A DNA stretch of 63,291 bases from Clostridia bacterium (GTDB taxonomy: Bacteria; Bacillota; Clostridia; Christensenellales; UBA1242): NCBI GenBank assembly GCA_900753315.1, contig CAADYP010000009.1:1-63291 (forward strand), read 5' to 3'. Position 1 is the stretch's first letter, and every line of letters starts with the position of its first letter. This document shows, piece by piece, positions 1-7,166 of the stretch. A model generated the notes under the pieces. It was not told the DNA's origin and did not search any database. It saw only the letters and a list, made by a program, of their open reading frames with translations. The position numbers and the translations under genes were made by a program.

Positions 1-38
1 CTCTTCCGTTTTGGCGGGCGAAAAATTTTAGTTTTCAT
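1..38 (-). CDS. spoIIIAE: Stage III sporulation protein AE, N-terminal fragment at window edge
   Basis: An ATG at position 38 overlaps the TGA stop of spoIIIAD as ATGA, and reads 12 codons (MKTKIFRPPKRK) before the window ends. Nothing in this stub identifies the protein. The call rests on gene order, since spoIIIAE follows spoIIIAD in the conserved spoIIIA operon and translational coupling is usual there. The basic start fits the cytoplasmic or signal-like end of a membrane protein. Confidence 0.5.
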   Translation of the reverse strand, partial: MKTKIFRPPKRK

Positions 39-427
39 CTGGGCAACAGTTGCATGACAATGTCTAAAATGCTGGTTATTATAGGAAGAGCCATAACCAG
101 TATTATTATTTTCCCGCCGAGTAGAACTTTGTCACCCAAACTTGCATTTCCAGTGTCGTTACAGATGCTCGCAGTAAATTCTGTCAAATATCCAATTCCA
201 ATTATTTTGAAAATAATCGCATAGAGAGAGCTGTTTATGCCTGTGATTTTGAAAATGTTGTTAAAGACATCAAAGACGCTGGAAAGATAAGTAAGCATAA
301 ACATGATTATTGTTATTCCGCCTACAATCGAGACAAAAATTGCAAAGTCTGGTCGAACTGGTTTAACAACAAGACATGCAACGCAAGTCACAAGTGCAAT
401 CCCGACAATTTTGAATACAGTGTCCAT
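35..427 (-). CDS. spoIIIAD: Stage III sporulation protein AD
   Basis: A 130-residue, mostly hydrophobic protein with about four membrane segments and a central GIGYLTEFTASICND stretch typical of SpoIIIAD. In known spore formers SpoIIIAD belongs to the SpoIIIA-SpoIIQ channel linking mother cell and forespore, made in the mother cell. It has an SD (AAAGGAGAAAG) before its ATG. It lies fourth in an intact AA-AB-AC-AD run and overlaps the next gene by ATGA. Length is normal for the family. That this organism sporulates is inferred from the operon only. Confidence 0.9.
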   Translation of the reverse strand: MDTVFKIVGIALVTCVACLVVKPVRPDFAIFVSIVGGITIIMFMLTYLSSVFDVFNNIFKITGINSSLYAIIFKIIGIGYLTEFTASICNDTGNASLGDKVLLGGKIIILVMALPIITSILDIVMQLLPR

Positions 428-468
428 AGACTTTCTCCTTTTAACTCACTCAAAACAAGCCATGCTTG

Positions 469-663
469 TCAAAAATTGAAGATAGTTTTTATTGTTGTGA
501 AAAGGTCTCCAATCATCCCCAGCACCATAAACAAAACAATAATCACACCAGCCAGAGTTGCCAAAGTAGAGATATCGTCTTTGCCACTATTCTTCAAAAT
601 TTGTCCAACAACAGCGGTCAAAATACCAATGGCGGCAATTTTAAAGATTATGTCAACATCCAT
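469..663 (-). CDS. spoIIIAC: Stage III sporulation protein AC
   Basis: A 64-residue protein with two membrane helices, beginning MDVDIIFKIAAIG and carrying a central GQILKNSGKDD turn, which is the family hallmark. It is a small membrane subunit of the sporulation feeding channel assembled at engulfment. It is preceded by an AGGAG site and sits between spoIIIAB and spoIIIAD with short spacers, so it is probably co-transcribed. The length matches the usual 65-68 residues. Confidence 0.9.
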   Translation of the reverse strand: MDVDIIFKIAAIGILTAVVGQILKNSGKDDISTLATLAGVIIVLFMVLGMIGDLFTTIKTIFNF

Positions 664-676
664 AATTTTCTCCTTT

Positions 677-1171
677 CTAAAACATGATTACTGCCCAAAA
701 CAGCCCTGCCACGATGCCAAGTTTCATTGAAAGTGCCCCATACTTTTTTTGTTCGGCATCACACTGCGTTTTTATTTCAGAAAACCTTGAAACAAATGAC
801 TGAATTTCTTTTGTTTGATTTTCAACATCACTTCTTCCAAGTGTCTTGAAAAACAACAGCAACAAATCCTTTTCGTCTTGCTTCAAAATTGTCGCCTTTT
901 TAAAAATTTCGTCCGCTGTAAGTTCGCAATTTTTATTTAAGTATTCAAGAAATTTTTCATCTACTCCAAGCAAATTTTTTTTGCTTGCACTATCAAAATT
1001 TTCAATCAAAACCTTGAGTCTTTCTCTTGAAAAATTTATTTCTAGCGACAACTTGTCAGCAAGTGTAATCAACGAACTAAAAAACTTTTTTCTTTTGGTG
1101 TATTTAACTGAAAAGATGTAGCCAACAAGCACACAAAGACAAAAGACAAGACCAATAAAAATGTATTTCAT
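677..1171 (-). CDS. spoIIIAB: Stage III sporulation protein AB
   Basis: A 164-residue protein with an N-terminal membrane anchor (about residues 4-21), a charged helical middle with ISFSRERL-type sequence (here INFSRERLKVL), and a C-terminal hydrophobic helix. This is the SpoIIIAB layout, related to GspF-like secretion platform proteins. Family members help assemble the SpoIIIA channel in the mother-cell membrane. The gene starts 12 bases after spoIIIAA with an AGGAGGG site. Helix content is read by eye. Confidence 0.85.
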   Translation of the reverse strand: MKYIFIGLVFCLCVLVGYIFSVKYTKRKKFFSSLITLADKLSLEINFSRERLKVLIENFDSASKKNLLGVDEKFLEYLNKNCELTADEIFKKATILKQDEKDLLLLFFKTLGRSDVENQTKEIQSFVSRFSEIKTQCDAEQKKYGALSMKLGIVAGLFWAVIMF

Positions 1172-1183
1172 AACACCCTCCTT

Positions 1184-2089
1184 TTATTTGTAAGCATTGA
1201 ATAGCCGAGAGAAATTTTCATCATAAATTCCTTCAAAAGTCCCTGGACCATTTCTTTTTGACAGCAAGACATATCTCTTGAAAATCTTTTCTTTAATCAA
1301 ATCTTGAAATATGTGTTTTTTTGAAAAAGTCTCTATGCTGTCAGCGTGTGAAGAAGCCAAAATTTTAACTCCGCAACTGCTTGCATACTTGATTGCATCA
1401 ATATCCTCTTCTTGTCCAATTTCGTCAGTAACAATAAGGTCTGGTGCGAGTGCCCTTATGCCATTTTCAAAGCCAATTTTCTTGCTTGCAAATGCGATTT
1501 TATCGCTAAAATTAGAATTTATTCCACAATCCAATTCTCCACGTTCATCAAGCAACAGAACATTGAGTGGCAAATTTCTTTCGCTCAACTGATAAACAAA
1601 ATCACGCAAAAAAGTTGTCTTTCCGCAAGCTGGCGGAGAAATAACTAAAGTGTTTTCAACCTGTCCATTTTTTACGATAAAAGGAAACGCATTCAAACAA
1701 CAATTTTTTATGACATGTGGGACTCTTATATTGCAACTGCAAAAATTTGTCATGGTTTTTATATGACCGTTTTCTTCAATCAAGTTTCCACCAATTCCAA
1801 TTCTTATTGCTTCGTCAGTGATAATAAAGCCTTTTTTGATTTGTTCGTTTACTGAATAAATTGAACATTCACTCGCCCTAAAAATCACATCTTCAATCAT
1901 GATTTTGCTGGCATAAAGGCAATTTTTAATGTCACTTGTCACCCCATTCTCTGACAAGAAATACATCTTGCCACAAACATTGACAATAACTGGTTTATCA
2001 GCACGCAATCTTATCTCATTCACTGCTTTCATGTTGACTTTTTCATTCAAAATTTTGATAAATTTGTCTGGCAAAATTTTTCCCAACAT
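1184..2089 (-). CDS. spoIIIAA: Stage III sporulation protein AA, secretion-type ATPase
   Basis: ATPase of the SpoIIIA channel, related to type II/IV secretion ATPases. Walker A (PPACGKTT) lies near residues 152-159 and Walker B with the family motif (LLLDERGE) near 178-185; a LASSHA-type motif follows. I chose the ATG at 2089 because GAGGAG lies seven bases upstream; an in-frame TTG at 2104 has no such site. The result is 301 residues, normal for the family. It is the first gene of the operon. A CATAAGAT element upstream faintly resembles a sporulation sigma-E -10 box, but this is weak. Confidence 0.93.
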   Translation of the reverse strand: MLGKILPDKFIKILNEKVNMKAVNEIRLRADKPVIVNVCGKMYFLSENGVTSDIKNCLYASKIMIEDVIFRASECSIYSVNEQIKKGFIITDEAIRIGIGGNLIEENGHIKTMTNFCSCNIRVPHVIKNCCLNAFPFIVKNGQVENTLVISPPACGKTTFLRDFVYQLSERNLPLNVLLLDERGELDCGINSNFSDKIAFASKKIGFENGIRALAPDLIVTDEIGQEEDIDAIKYASSCGVKILASSHADSIETFSKKHIFQDLIKEKIFKRYVLLSKRNGPGTFEGIYDENFSRLFNAYK

Positions 2090-2292
2090 ATTTTTGCTCC
2101 TCAAAAAATCTTATGAGGGAAAAAACAATCTTTACATTGACAAATTTGCATCATTTCCACTTTTCTTGTCGAGATAATTAAATTTGCTTTTCTTGTATAG
2201 GCAGAGAAAAAATAAATCGACAAAAACTTGCCGATTTTTTAAAAAGAACTCTTTTACAATATTATGTTTAATGTGTTTTTATTGCTTTTTCC

Positions 2293-2321
2293 TTGACAAA
2301 ATTTTTCGTTGCTTTTATAAT
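2293..2321 (+). promoter_or_regulatory. Consensus sigma-A promoter of ffs
   Basis: TTGACA (2293-2298), a 17-base spacer and TATAAT (2316-2321) form a perfect housekeeping promoter. The predicted start falls at about 2328, at the 5' edge of the SRP RNA. Confidence 0.9.
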
Positions 2322-2330
2322 AATAAAACA

Positions 2331-2597
2331 CTGGGCTAGATGGGGAGTTAGCGGTGCCCTGTAACCTGCAATCCGCTACAGCAGGATTGAACATTTGCCT
2401 AGGTGCAATTTGGTTGAATATGTGTATGGCTTGTTGATGGTGAAATTAAGGTCTTATGCAATTGGCTACTTCGAACCATGTCAGGTCCTGACGGAAGCAT
2501 CATTAAGGAGACCAGTCAATGTGCCATGAGGAAACTTTGGTGGAGTTGAGAAGTTGTAAGGCAGTCAGTCAAATTGTAACAAAGCATTCGCCCAGTT
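2331..2597 (+). ncRNA. ffs: Signal recognition particle RNA, large bacterial (Bacillus-type) form
   Basis: About 265 nt long, with the ends paired as CTGGGC (2331-2336) with GCCCAG (2590-2595). The invariant domain IV region reads GTCAGGTCCTGACGGAAGCA around 2481-2500, which is the Ffh-binding helix with its GGAA-type tetraloop. Length and the extra Alu-like 5' domain match the Firmicutes large form rather than the 4.5S form. A perfect promoter precedes it and a hairpin with a T-run follows. Its protein partner Ffh is encoded at 26159-27472. The exact ends are inferred from the pairing. Confidence 0.95.
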
Positions 2598-2600
2598 ATA

Positions 2601-2632
2601 AAAAAAGCAAGGTCAATGTCCTTGCTTTTTTG
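2601..2632. terminator. Bidirectional intrinsic terminator after ffs
   Basis: A 12-bp perfect stem (AAAAAAGCAAGG with CCTTGCTTTTTT) and a 7-base loop give a T-run on both strands. It ends ffs on the plus strand and the ywlE-to-orf60 operon on the minus strand. Confidence 0.9.
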
Positions 2633-2654
2633 TTATCATATTCATATTTTTAGT

Positions 2655-2837
2655 TTAGTTTTGTTCTTTTTGTTTTTCTTTTTGAGATTTGACAGTTTCT
2701 TTCAAGTTTTCAACTTCTTTTTTGACTGCTGTTTCACCCTTGTTTACGAGTTTTTTTGCGTCTGTGCAATGTTTATACAAAAGTGCACCAGCCACCAAAC
2801 CTGCACCAAATCCCATAACCATCCAAACTTCTTTCAT
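2655..2837 (-). CDS. Small YtxH-like membrane protein
   Basis: A 60-residue protein with one glycine-rich membrane helix (MVMGFGAGLVAGALLYK) followed by a lysine/glutamate-rich helical tail. This layout resembles the YtxH/gas-vesicle-like small stress proteins, whose function is poorly known. I chose the ATG at 2837 because GGAGGAG sits just upstream; an ATG six codons earlier overlaps that site. It is probably the last gene of the gap operon, followed by the terminator at 2601-2632. Confidence 0.6.
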   Translation of the reverse strand: MKEVWMVMGFGAGLVAGALLYKHCTDAKKLVNKGETAVKKEVENLKETVKSQKEKQKEQN

Positions 2838-2896
2838 TTGTCTCCTCCTATACAAATAGGTTTTGCAAAAGACAAAAAATTATTCAATAAACAGAA

Positions 2897-3844
2897 TCAA
2901 TATTTGTATCTGTCAAGGACATTAACGATTTTTCCAAAATCAAGTTGAGAATCTGTTCTTGTTATGATTGGGTCTTGAAAAACTGTTTTTGAAGCATCAC
3001 AAATTGAAAGGAAAGATTGTGGTGATGTCAAACAAATGTAATTTGCAACATTCACAAAAGTTTTGTATGTGTCATTTTGGTCAAACAAAATGTTTGGACA
3101 GTTGAAAATCAAACTTTCCACCAAAATTTGATTTGGGACTTTGTCATAAGCCTTTGAATAAAGCGCATTGAAAATTCTTATCATGTTTGAATACATCTTT
3201 CCGCAAGAATTTTCTTTTAGAGCGATGTTTTCAAGTCTTTTTCCAAAATTGATTGTCAAAAATTTGTTTTTGTTTTGATTGTAAAGTTTGAAATCTCTTG
3301 TTTTTGAGTCATAACTGCAAACATAAATATTAACTCTTACATTTGTCCCAAAATCGTCAATTCCGATAAGAGAAATGTGATTTGTATATTCATATATCAT
3401 TGAAGTTTCACTCAAAAACTCCGAAAGTTTGTTTACCATGTCATGTCTGAAATCACTGATTTTATATTTGTCAATGGTTACATCAAATGATGTGTCTTTT
3501 TTGTTTTTCTTATATTTTTTTCGTCCGATACGCCATGAAGCACGAAACTCTCTCCAAACATTTTTCCAAAAGTTTTTTCTCTTTTTTGAGTTAAATTCAA
3601 TTTGAGGATTTTCTACGCCCAAGAAATATGAGTATTCTGACAACTGTGACACTGCCCCAGTAACAACTTCGTTTACTGGCAACAAAACACATTTGTCAGG
3701 AGTTATAAATGGTGATTTCAACGCAATATCATCAAGACTGCTGAAAACCAAATCATAGACAAAATCATCTATGTGTTTCAAAAATTCTTGGTTGTTGCTG
3801 TCATTCAACCCTTCAATCAATTCTCTGTTTAATTGACTTTTCAT
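2897..3844 (-). CDS. Uncharacterised protein, possible degenerate nucleotidyltransferase fold
   Basis: A 315-residue soluble protein that I do not recognise firmly. The C-terminal half carries a pattern (NMIRIFNALY, then VESLIFNCPNILF, then FVNVANYI) that resembles the helical half of OAS1/CD-NTase-type nucleotidyltransferases, but no GS...DxD catalytic core is visible in the N-terminal half. A strongly basic patch (about residues 86-115) could bind nucleic acid. The start at 3844 has AGAGG upstream; an earlier ATG at 3862 overlaps that site. It lies 71 bases after gap. If the fold is right, it looks catalytically dead. Confidence 0.4.
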   Translation of the reverse strand: MKSQLNRELIEGLNDSNNQEFLKHIDDFVYDLVFSSLDDIALKSPFITPDKCVLLPVNEVVTGAVSQLSEYSYFLGVENPQIEFNSKKRKNFWKNVWREFRASWRIGRKKYKKNKKDTSFDVTIDKYKISDFRHDMVNKLSEFLSETSMIYEYTNHISLIGIDDFGTNVRVNIYVCSYDSKTRDFKLYNQNKNKFLTINFGKRLENIALKENSCGKMYSNMIRIFNALYSKAYDKVPNQILVESLIFNCPNILFDQNDTYKTFVNVANYICLTSPQSFLSICDASKTVFQDPIITRTDSQLDFGKIVNVLDRYKY

Positions 3845-3915
3845 CTTTCTTTTTCCTCTCATTGAAATTTTGGTGTTTTTGGAGTGTTAAGTGCAATTTT
3901 TGTCAAAATGTCAAA

Positions 3916-4923
3916 TTATTTCTTTTGCATGATATAAGCACAAAGGTCAATAAGTTTGTTTGAATAACCCCATTCGTTGTCATACCAAGCCACAAGTTTA
4001 ACAAAAGTTGGGCTTATCATAATTCCTGCTGTTACATCAAAGATACAAGTTCTTGGATCACCAATGAAATCGCTTGAAACAACAGGTTCGTCAGTAATTC
4101 CAACGATTCCAGCCATTTCATTTTTGCTTGCTTTCTTCACTGCATCAACGATTTTTTCGTATGTTGTAGGTTTTTTAAGTCTTACAGTAAGGTCAACAAC
4201 AGAAACATCAAGAGTTGGAACTCTATAACTCATTCCTGTAAGTTTTCCTTTAAGTTCTGGAATAACTTCGCCAACTGCTTTTGCAGCACCAGTTGAAGAT
4301 GGGATAATGTTGTAACTTGCAGCTCTTCCGCCTCTCCAATCTTTTTTGCTTGGTCCGTCAACTGTAAGTTGTGTTGCGGTTGTAGAGTGAACTGTGCTCA
4401 TAAGACCTTCTTCAATTCCAAAAGTATCATGAATGATTTTTGCAAGTGGAGCAAGACAGTTTGTTGTGCAAGATGCGTTTGAAACGACATTCATATCTGG
4501 TGTGTAAGTTTCATTGTTTACACCCATAACAAACATTGGCATATTTTTTCCTGGTGCAGAAACAACAACTTTCTTTGCTCCTGCTTCCAAGTGTGCTTTT
4601 GCTGTGTCATAAGCAGTAAATTTTCCTGTGCATTCTACAACGACATCAACGCCATCGTTCTTCCAAGGAATAAGAGATGGTTCTTTTTCAGCATAGAAAG
4701 AAATTTTGTTTCTTCCAACGCAAAGTTTGCCATCCTTAACTTTTACAACTTCGTCAAAGTGACCATGAATTGAATCATGTTCCAGAAGATATTTTGCATA
4801 GTCAACTGTCAAAAATGGGTCGTTTATAGCAACCACTTCAACATCATCTCTTTTTGATGCAATACGCAAAGCAAGTCTGCCAATTCTTCCAAAACCATTG
4901 ATTCCCAATTTTACTTTTTTCAT
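3916..4923 (-). CDS. gap: Glyceraldehyde-3-phosphate dehydrogenase, type I
   Basis: Converts glyceraldehyde 3-phosphate, NAD+ and phosphate to 1,3-bisphosphoglycerate in glycolysis, in the cytoplasm. The NAD-binding GINGFGRIGR lies at residues 7-16, Asp35 suggests NAD preference, and the active-site SCTTNC places catalytic Cys at 152, with His at 179. The 335-residue length is normal. An AGGAG site precedes the ATG. It is in a minus-strand run with rpiB and ywlE upstream, which puts two sugar-phosphate enzymes together. Confidence 0.97.
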   Translation of the reverse strand: MKKVKLGINGFGRIGRLALRIASKRDDVEVVAINDPFLTVDYAKYLLEHDSIHGHFDEVVKVKDGKLCVGRNKISFYAEKEPSLIPWKNDGVDVVVECTGKFTAYDTAKAHLEAGAKKVVVSAPGKNMPMFVMGVNNETYTPDMNVVSNASCTTNCLAPLAKIIHDTFGIEEGLMSTVHSTTATQLTVDGPSKKDWRGGRAASYNIIPSSTGAAKAVGEVIPELKGKLTGMSYRVPTLDVSVVDLTVRLKKPTTYEKIVDAVKKASKNEMAGIVGITDEPVVSSDFIGDPRTCIFDVTAGIMISPTFVKLVAWYDNEWGYSNKLIDLCAYIMQKK

Positions 4924-4948
4924 AACTAAACTCCTTTAAAATTTGATT

Positions 4949-5713
4949 TTATTTCTCTTCTGCACGACCATAACGCAGTTCTCCAACTGCAGTTGTTCGT
5001 GTAAAATTGACAATACCTACAAGCATAAGTGTGAGCATGATAATAAGCCATGCAATAAGCAAAACAACAATAAGCACTCTTGTCTTTGTGAAAATTCCTA
5101 CGCATATTGCCCCTGCAACGCTTCCAAGGAAAAGCAAAATCCACATACACAAAAGTGAAACACTTGCCATTTTGTTGTATTCACGCTTAACTGGTTTTGT
5201 TTCTGTCAAAACCTCATCAACTTCCACACCAACATATCTGTTTATTCTTGTTGCGATGGAGAAGTTGTTGCAAACTGACAAAAGTTCAAACATATTTTCT
5301 TTATAACATATCGCAGAGATGTCTTCAAAATAAGTAAATCCAAAAAATCTCCTAACAACCTTTTTTACGAATTTTTTGAAAGCAGAAACAAAACCATTGT
5401 ATCTTGCTCTCAATGTGCAAATATCTTTTGAAGATGTTGAAAGTGCAACAAATTCTTCGTCAGTCAAAGGTCTACGTACAAGCATAATTCTTCCATTTTG
5501 CATTTTGCAAGAATGAAGCGAATTTATGATTTCTTCTTTTTTTGACTTGTTTGCAAAAACATGGATTTCGACATTTTTTGATTTTGGTTTAAATTTGTCT
5601 TTCAAACCCTCTGTGATGCCGACAAAAATTTTGACATCTTTGCCATTATGTTTGTTTACAAATTCTTCAAATTTTTCGGCATTCTCGACAATTGGAACAA
5701 TTAAGTTTATCAT
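4949..5713 (-). CDS. Uncharacterised two-helix membrane protein, possibly a degenerate glycosyltransferase fold
   Basis: A 254-residue protein. Residues 1-110 look like an alpha/beta domain; the middle (RYNGFVSAFKKF ... FFGFTYFEDISAICY) recalls the second half of GT2-type glycosyltransferases, but the usual DxD and nucleotide-binding motifs are not apparent. The C-terminal 75 residues contain two membrane helices. Its ATG overlaps the rpiB stop (ATGA) and an AGGAG site lies upstream, so it is translated with rpiB. Function unknown; the GT2 link is tentative. Confidence 0.45.
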   Translation of the reverse strand: MINLIVPIVENAEKFEEFVNKHNGKDVKIFVGITEGLKDKFKPKSKNVEIHVFANKSKKEEIINSLHSCKMQNGRIMLVRRPLTDEEFVALSTSSKDICTLRARYNGFVSAFKKFVKKVVRRFFGFTYFEDISAICYKENMFELLSVCNNFSIATRINRYVGVEVDEVLTETKPVKREYNKMASVSLLCMWILLFLGSVAGAICVGIFTKTRVLIVVLLIAWLIIMLTLMLVGIVNFTRTTAVGELRYGRAEEK

Positions 5714-6165
5714 TTGCTCTCCTTTGTTTCTTTTGTTGTTTCACCTGAAATTTTCTTCAATCTTCTTGCGTGTCTGCCACCTTCAAAACTTGTTGTGAGA
5801 AAAACTTTGATTATTTGAATTGCTTTTTTCTTTTTGATAAAACTGCCAGGCAAACAAAGCACATTCGCATCATTGTCTTTTCTCGCAAGTGAAGCCATTG
5901 TTGTGTTGTAACAAAGTGCCGCACGAATCTTTGGATTTCTATTTGCTGCAATACTCATACCAATGCCAGAGCCACATATAAAAATCCCAACATTATTTTT
6001 GTTTTCGAGCACTTTTTCTATGCCCAATTTTGCATAATCTGGATAGTCAACAGGCTCTTTGCTGTAAGTGCCGACATCAATAGTAATTATGTTTTCTTGA
6101 TTGAAAAATGTTTTCAATTCTTCCTTCAATAAATAACCCCTGTGGTCACTTGCCATAATAATCAT
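5710..6165 (-). CDS. rpiB: Ribose-5-phosphate isomerase B
   Basis: Interconverts ribose 5-phosphate and ribulose 5-phosphate in the pentose phosphate pathway. Diagnostic features are the N-terminal ASDHRG motif (about residues 5-10) and FICGSGIGMSIAAN, with the catalytic Cys at 64. The family is usually about 145-150 residues and this is 151. The start overlaps the ywlE stop as ATGA. The ywlE-rpiB pairing is also found in Bacillus (ywlE-ywlF), which supports both calls. Confidence 0.95.
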   Translation of the reverse strand: MIIMASDHRGYLLKEELKTFFNQENIITIDVGTYSKEPVDYPDYAKLGIEKVLENKNNVGIFICGSGIGMSIAANRNPKIRAALCYNTTMASLARKDNDANVLCLPGSFIKKKKAIQIIKVFLTTSFEGGRHARRLKKISGETTKETKESK

Positions 6166-6590
6166 AAAACACCTCTCAAATTTTCTATTTTGTTTAGCAA
6201 AACTTTGATATTTTCTTCAATTTGTTTTGCAGTCTTTTCATAAACTTTCAAATCTTGTCCGTAAGGGTCACAAACCCCACCTGTCAGTTCTTCAAAACTC
6301 AAACACTTTTTTGAATCAATAAATCGCTTGTGGTCATTTGTAACCACAACATATATGACATTTGGTTTTGTTTTTGAAAGTTTGACACTCTTTCTTTTTC
6401 TGCCATCATAACCCAATTTTTTCAACACAATGGAAGCATTTTCGGAGATATTGTCTCCTTTTGCATAGATGCCAGCTGATGAAAACTTGATGTCTTTAAG
6501 CTTTCTATCTTTTGCCATCTTTTTTGCTATTCGCTCCGCCATAACTGAACGGCAAGTGTTTCCAGTGCAAACAAAACAAATTTCAATCAT
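6162..6590 (-). CDS. ywlE: Low-molecular-weight phosphatase, protein-arginine phosphatase YwlE type
   Basis: The signature VCTGNTCRS (Cys8, Arg14, Ser15) and the distal DPYG (Asp108) define the LMW-PTP fold. The Thr at position 12 in the loop, where classical tyrosine phosphatases carry Ile, is the feature linked to phospho-arginine selectivity in B. subtilis YwlE, so arginine phosphatase activity is likely. This would oppose McsB-type marking of proteins for ClpCP; no McsB is visible here. A possible -10 (TATACT) lies just upstream and AGGTGA serves as ribosome site. Confidence 0.85.
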   Translation of the reverse strand: MIEICFVCTGNTCRSVMAERIAKKMAKDRKLKDIKFSSAGIYAKGDNISENASIVLKKLGYDGRKRKSVKLSKTKPNVIYVVVTNDHKRFIDSKKCLSFEELTGGVCDPYGQDLKVYEKTAKQIEENIKVLLNKIENLRGVL

Positions 6591-6621
6591 ATGTTCACCT
6601 GTGTTAAGTATAACCTAAAAA

Positions 6622-6654
6622 ATAAAAAAAACAAAGCAAATAAACTTTGTTTTC
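6622..6654 (-). terminator. Intrinsic terminator of rsfS
   Basis: The stem AAACAAAG/CTTTGTTT is followed on the minus strand by a long T-tract, immediately after rsfS. Confidence 0.8.
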
Positions 6655-6669
6655 AAAAATATTTCAAAA

Positions 6670-6981
6670 TTATATAATAATTTTTTTAGGTTTGTAGAGT
6701 TTGTCAAGGTTATATTTTTCTCTAACTTTTGGCAAGAAGATGTGGAGTGTAAGACCATCAAAGTCAAAAACAATCCATTCACCTTTGTTATAGCCCTCAA
6801 TTTTGTCGTCATAACCATACTTTTCAGCAATAATATCAGCGACTTTTTTGCTGTCAGTTGTTTTCATGGCAGTAGAAAGAATAACAAACTTTTCTTCGTC
6901 ACCTGAAGAAAGATTGTAAACTGACACACTTTTGATTTTGTTCTCTTGCAAAATGTTTACGAATTCTTTAATTTTTACCAT
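6670..6981 (-). CDS. rsfS: Ribosomal silencing factor RsfS (Iojap family)
   Basis: A 103-residue RsfS/Iojap protein, which binds uL14 on the 50S subunit and blocks subunit joining when nutrients are scarce. It carries the family's VILSTAMKTTDSKKVADII and EGYNKGEWIVFDFDGLTLHIF segments and the usual length. No SD precedes the ATG, while a strong promoter ends exactly six bases before it, so the mRNA is predicted to be leaderless. A terminator follows, so the gene is its own transcription unit. Confidence 0.93.
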   Translation of the reverse strand: MVKIKEFVNILQENKIKSVSVYNLSSGDEEKFVILSTAMKTTDSKKVADIIAEKYGYDDKIEGYNKGEWIVFDFDGLTLHIFLPKVREKYNLDKLYKPKKIII

Positions 6982-6987
6982 ATAATG

Positions 6988-7016
6988 ATTTTAACAATCA
7001 TAGAAAGTTTTGTCAA
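6988..7016 (-). promoter_or_regulatory. Promoter of rsfS, predicted leaderless
   Basis: TTGACA (7016-7011), 17 bases, TAAAAT (6993-6988), then six bases to the ATG at 6981. The predicted +1 is the A of the start codon. Confidence 0.75.
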
Positions 7017-7139
7017 TCATTTTTGAAAAGAAAAAAAGACATAAATTGTCTATGATTTGTGTCGAGTGATAACCAATAAATTTATTTAATTAAAAGCAAA
7101 AGCACAAAGAACTGGCAAAATCAAAACTTATGAATAAAC

Positions 7140-7154
7140 GCCACTTTAAGTGGC
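7140..7154. repeat. 7-bp inverted repeat before the orphan gene at 7167
   Basis: GCCACTT-T-AAGTGGC is a perfect short palindrome 13 bases before the ATG. It could be an operator or a small hairpin; nothing decides between these. Confidence 0.4.
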
Positions 7155-7166
7155 AAAAATCAATGC

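Noticed and set aside
2090..2292. Sigma-E promoter for the spoIIIA operon
   Set aside because: CATAAGAT fits the -10 only loosely, its distance to the ribosome site is very short and no -35 element is convincing.
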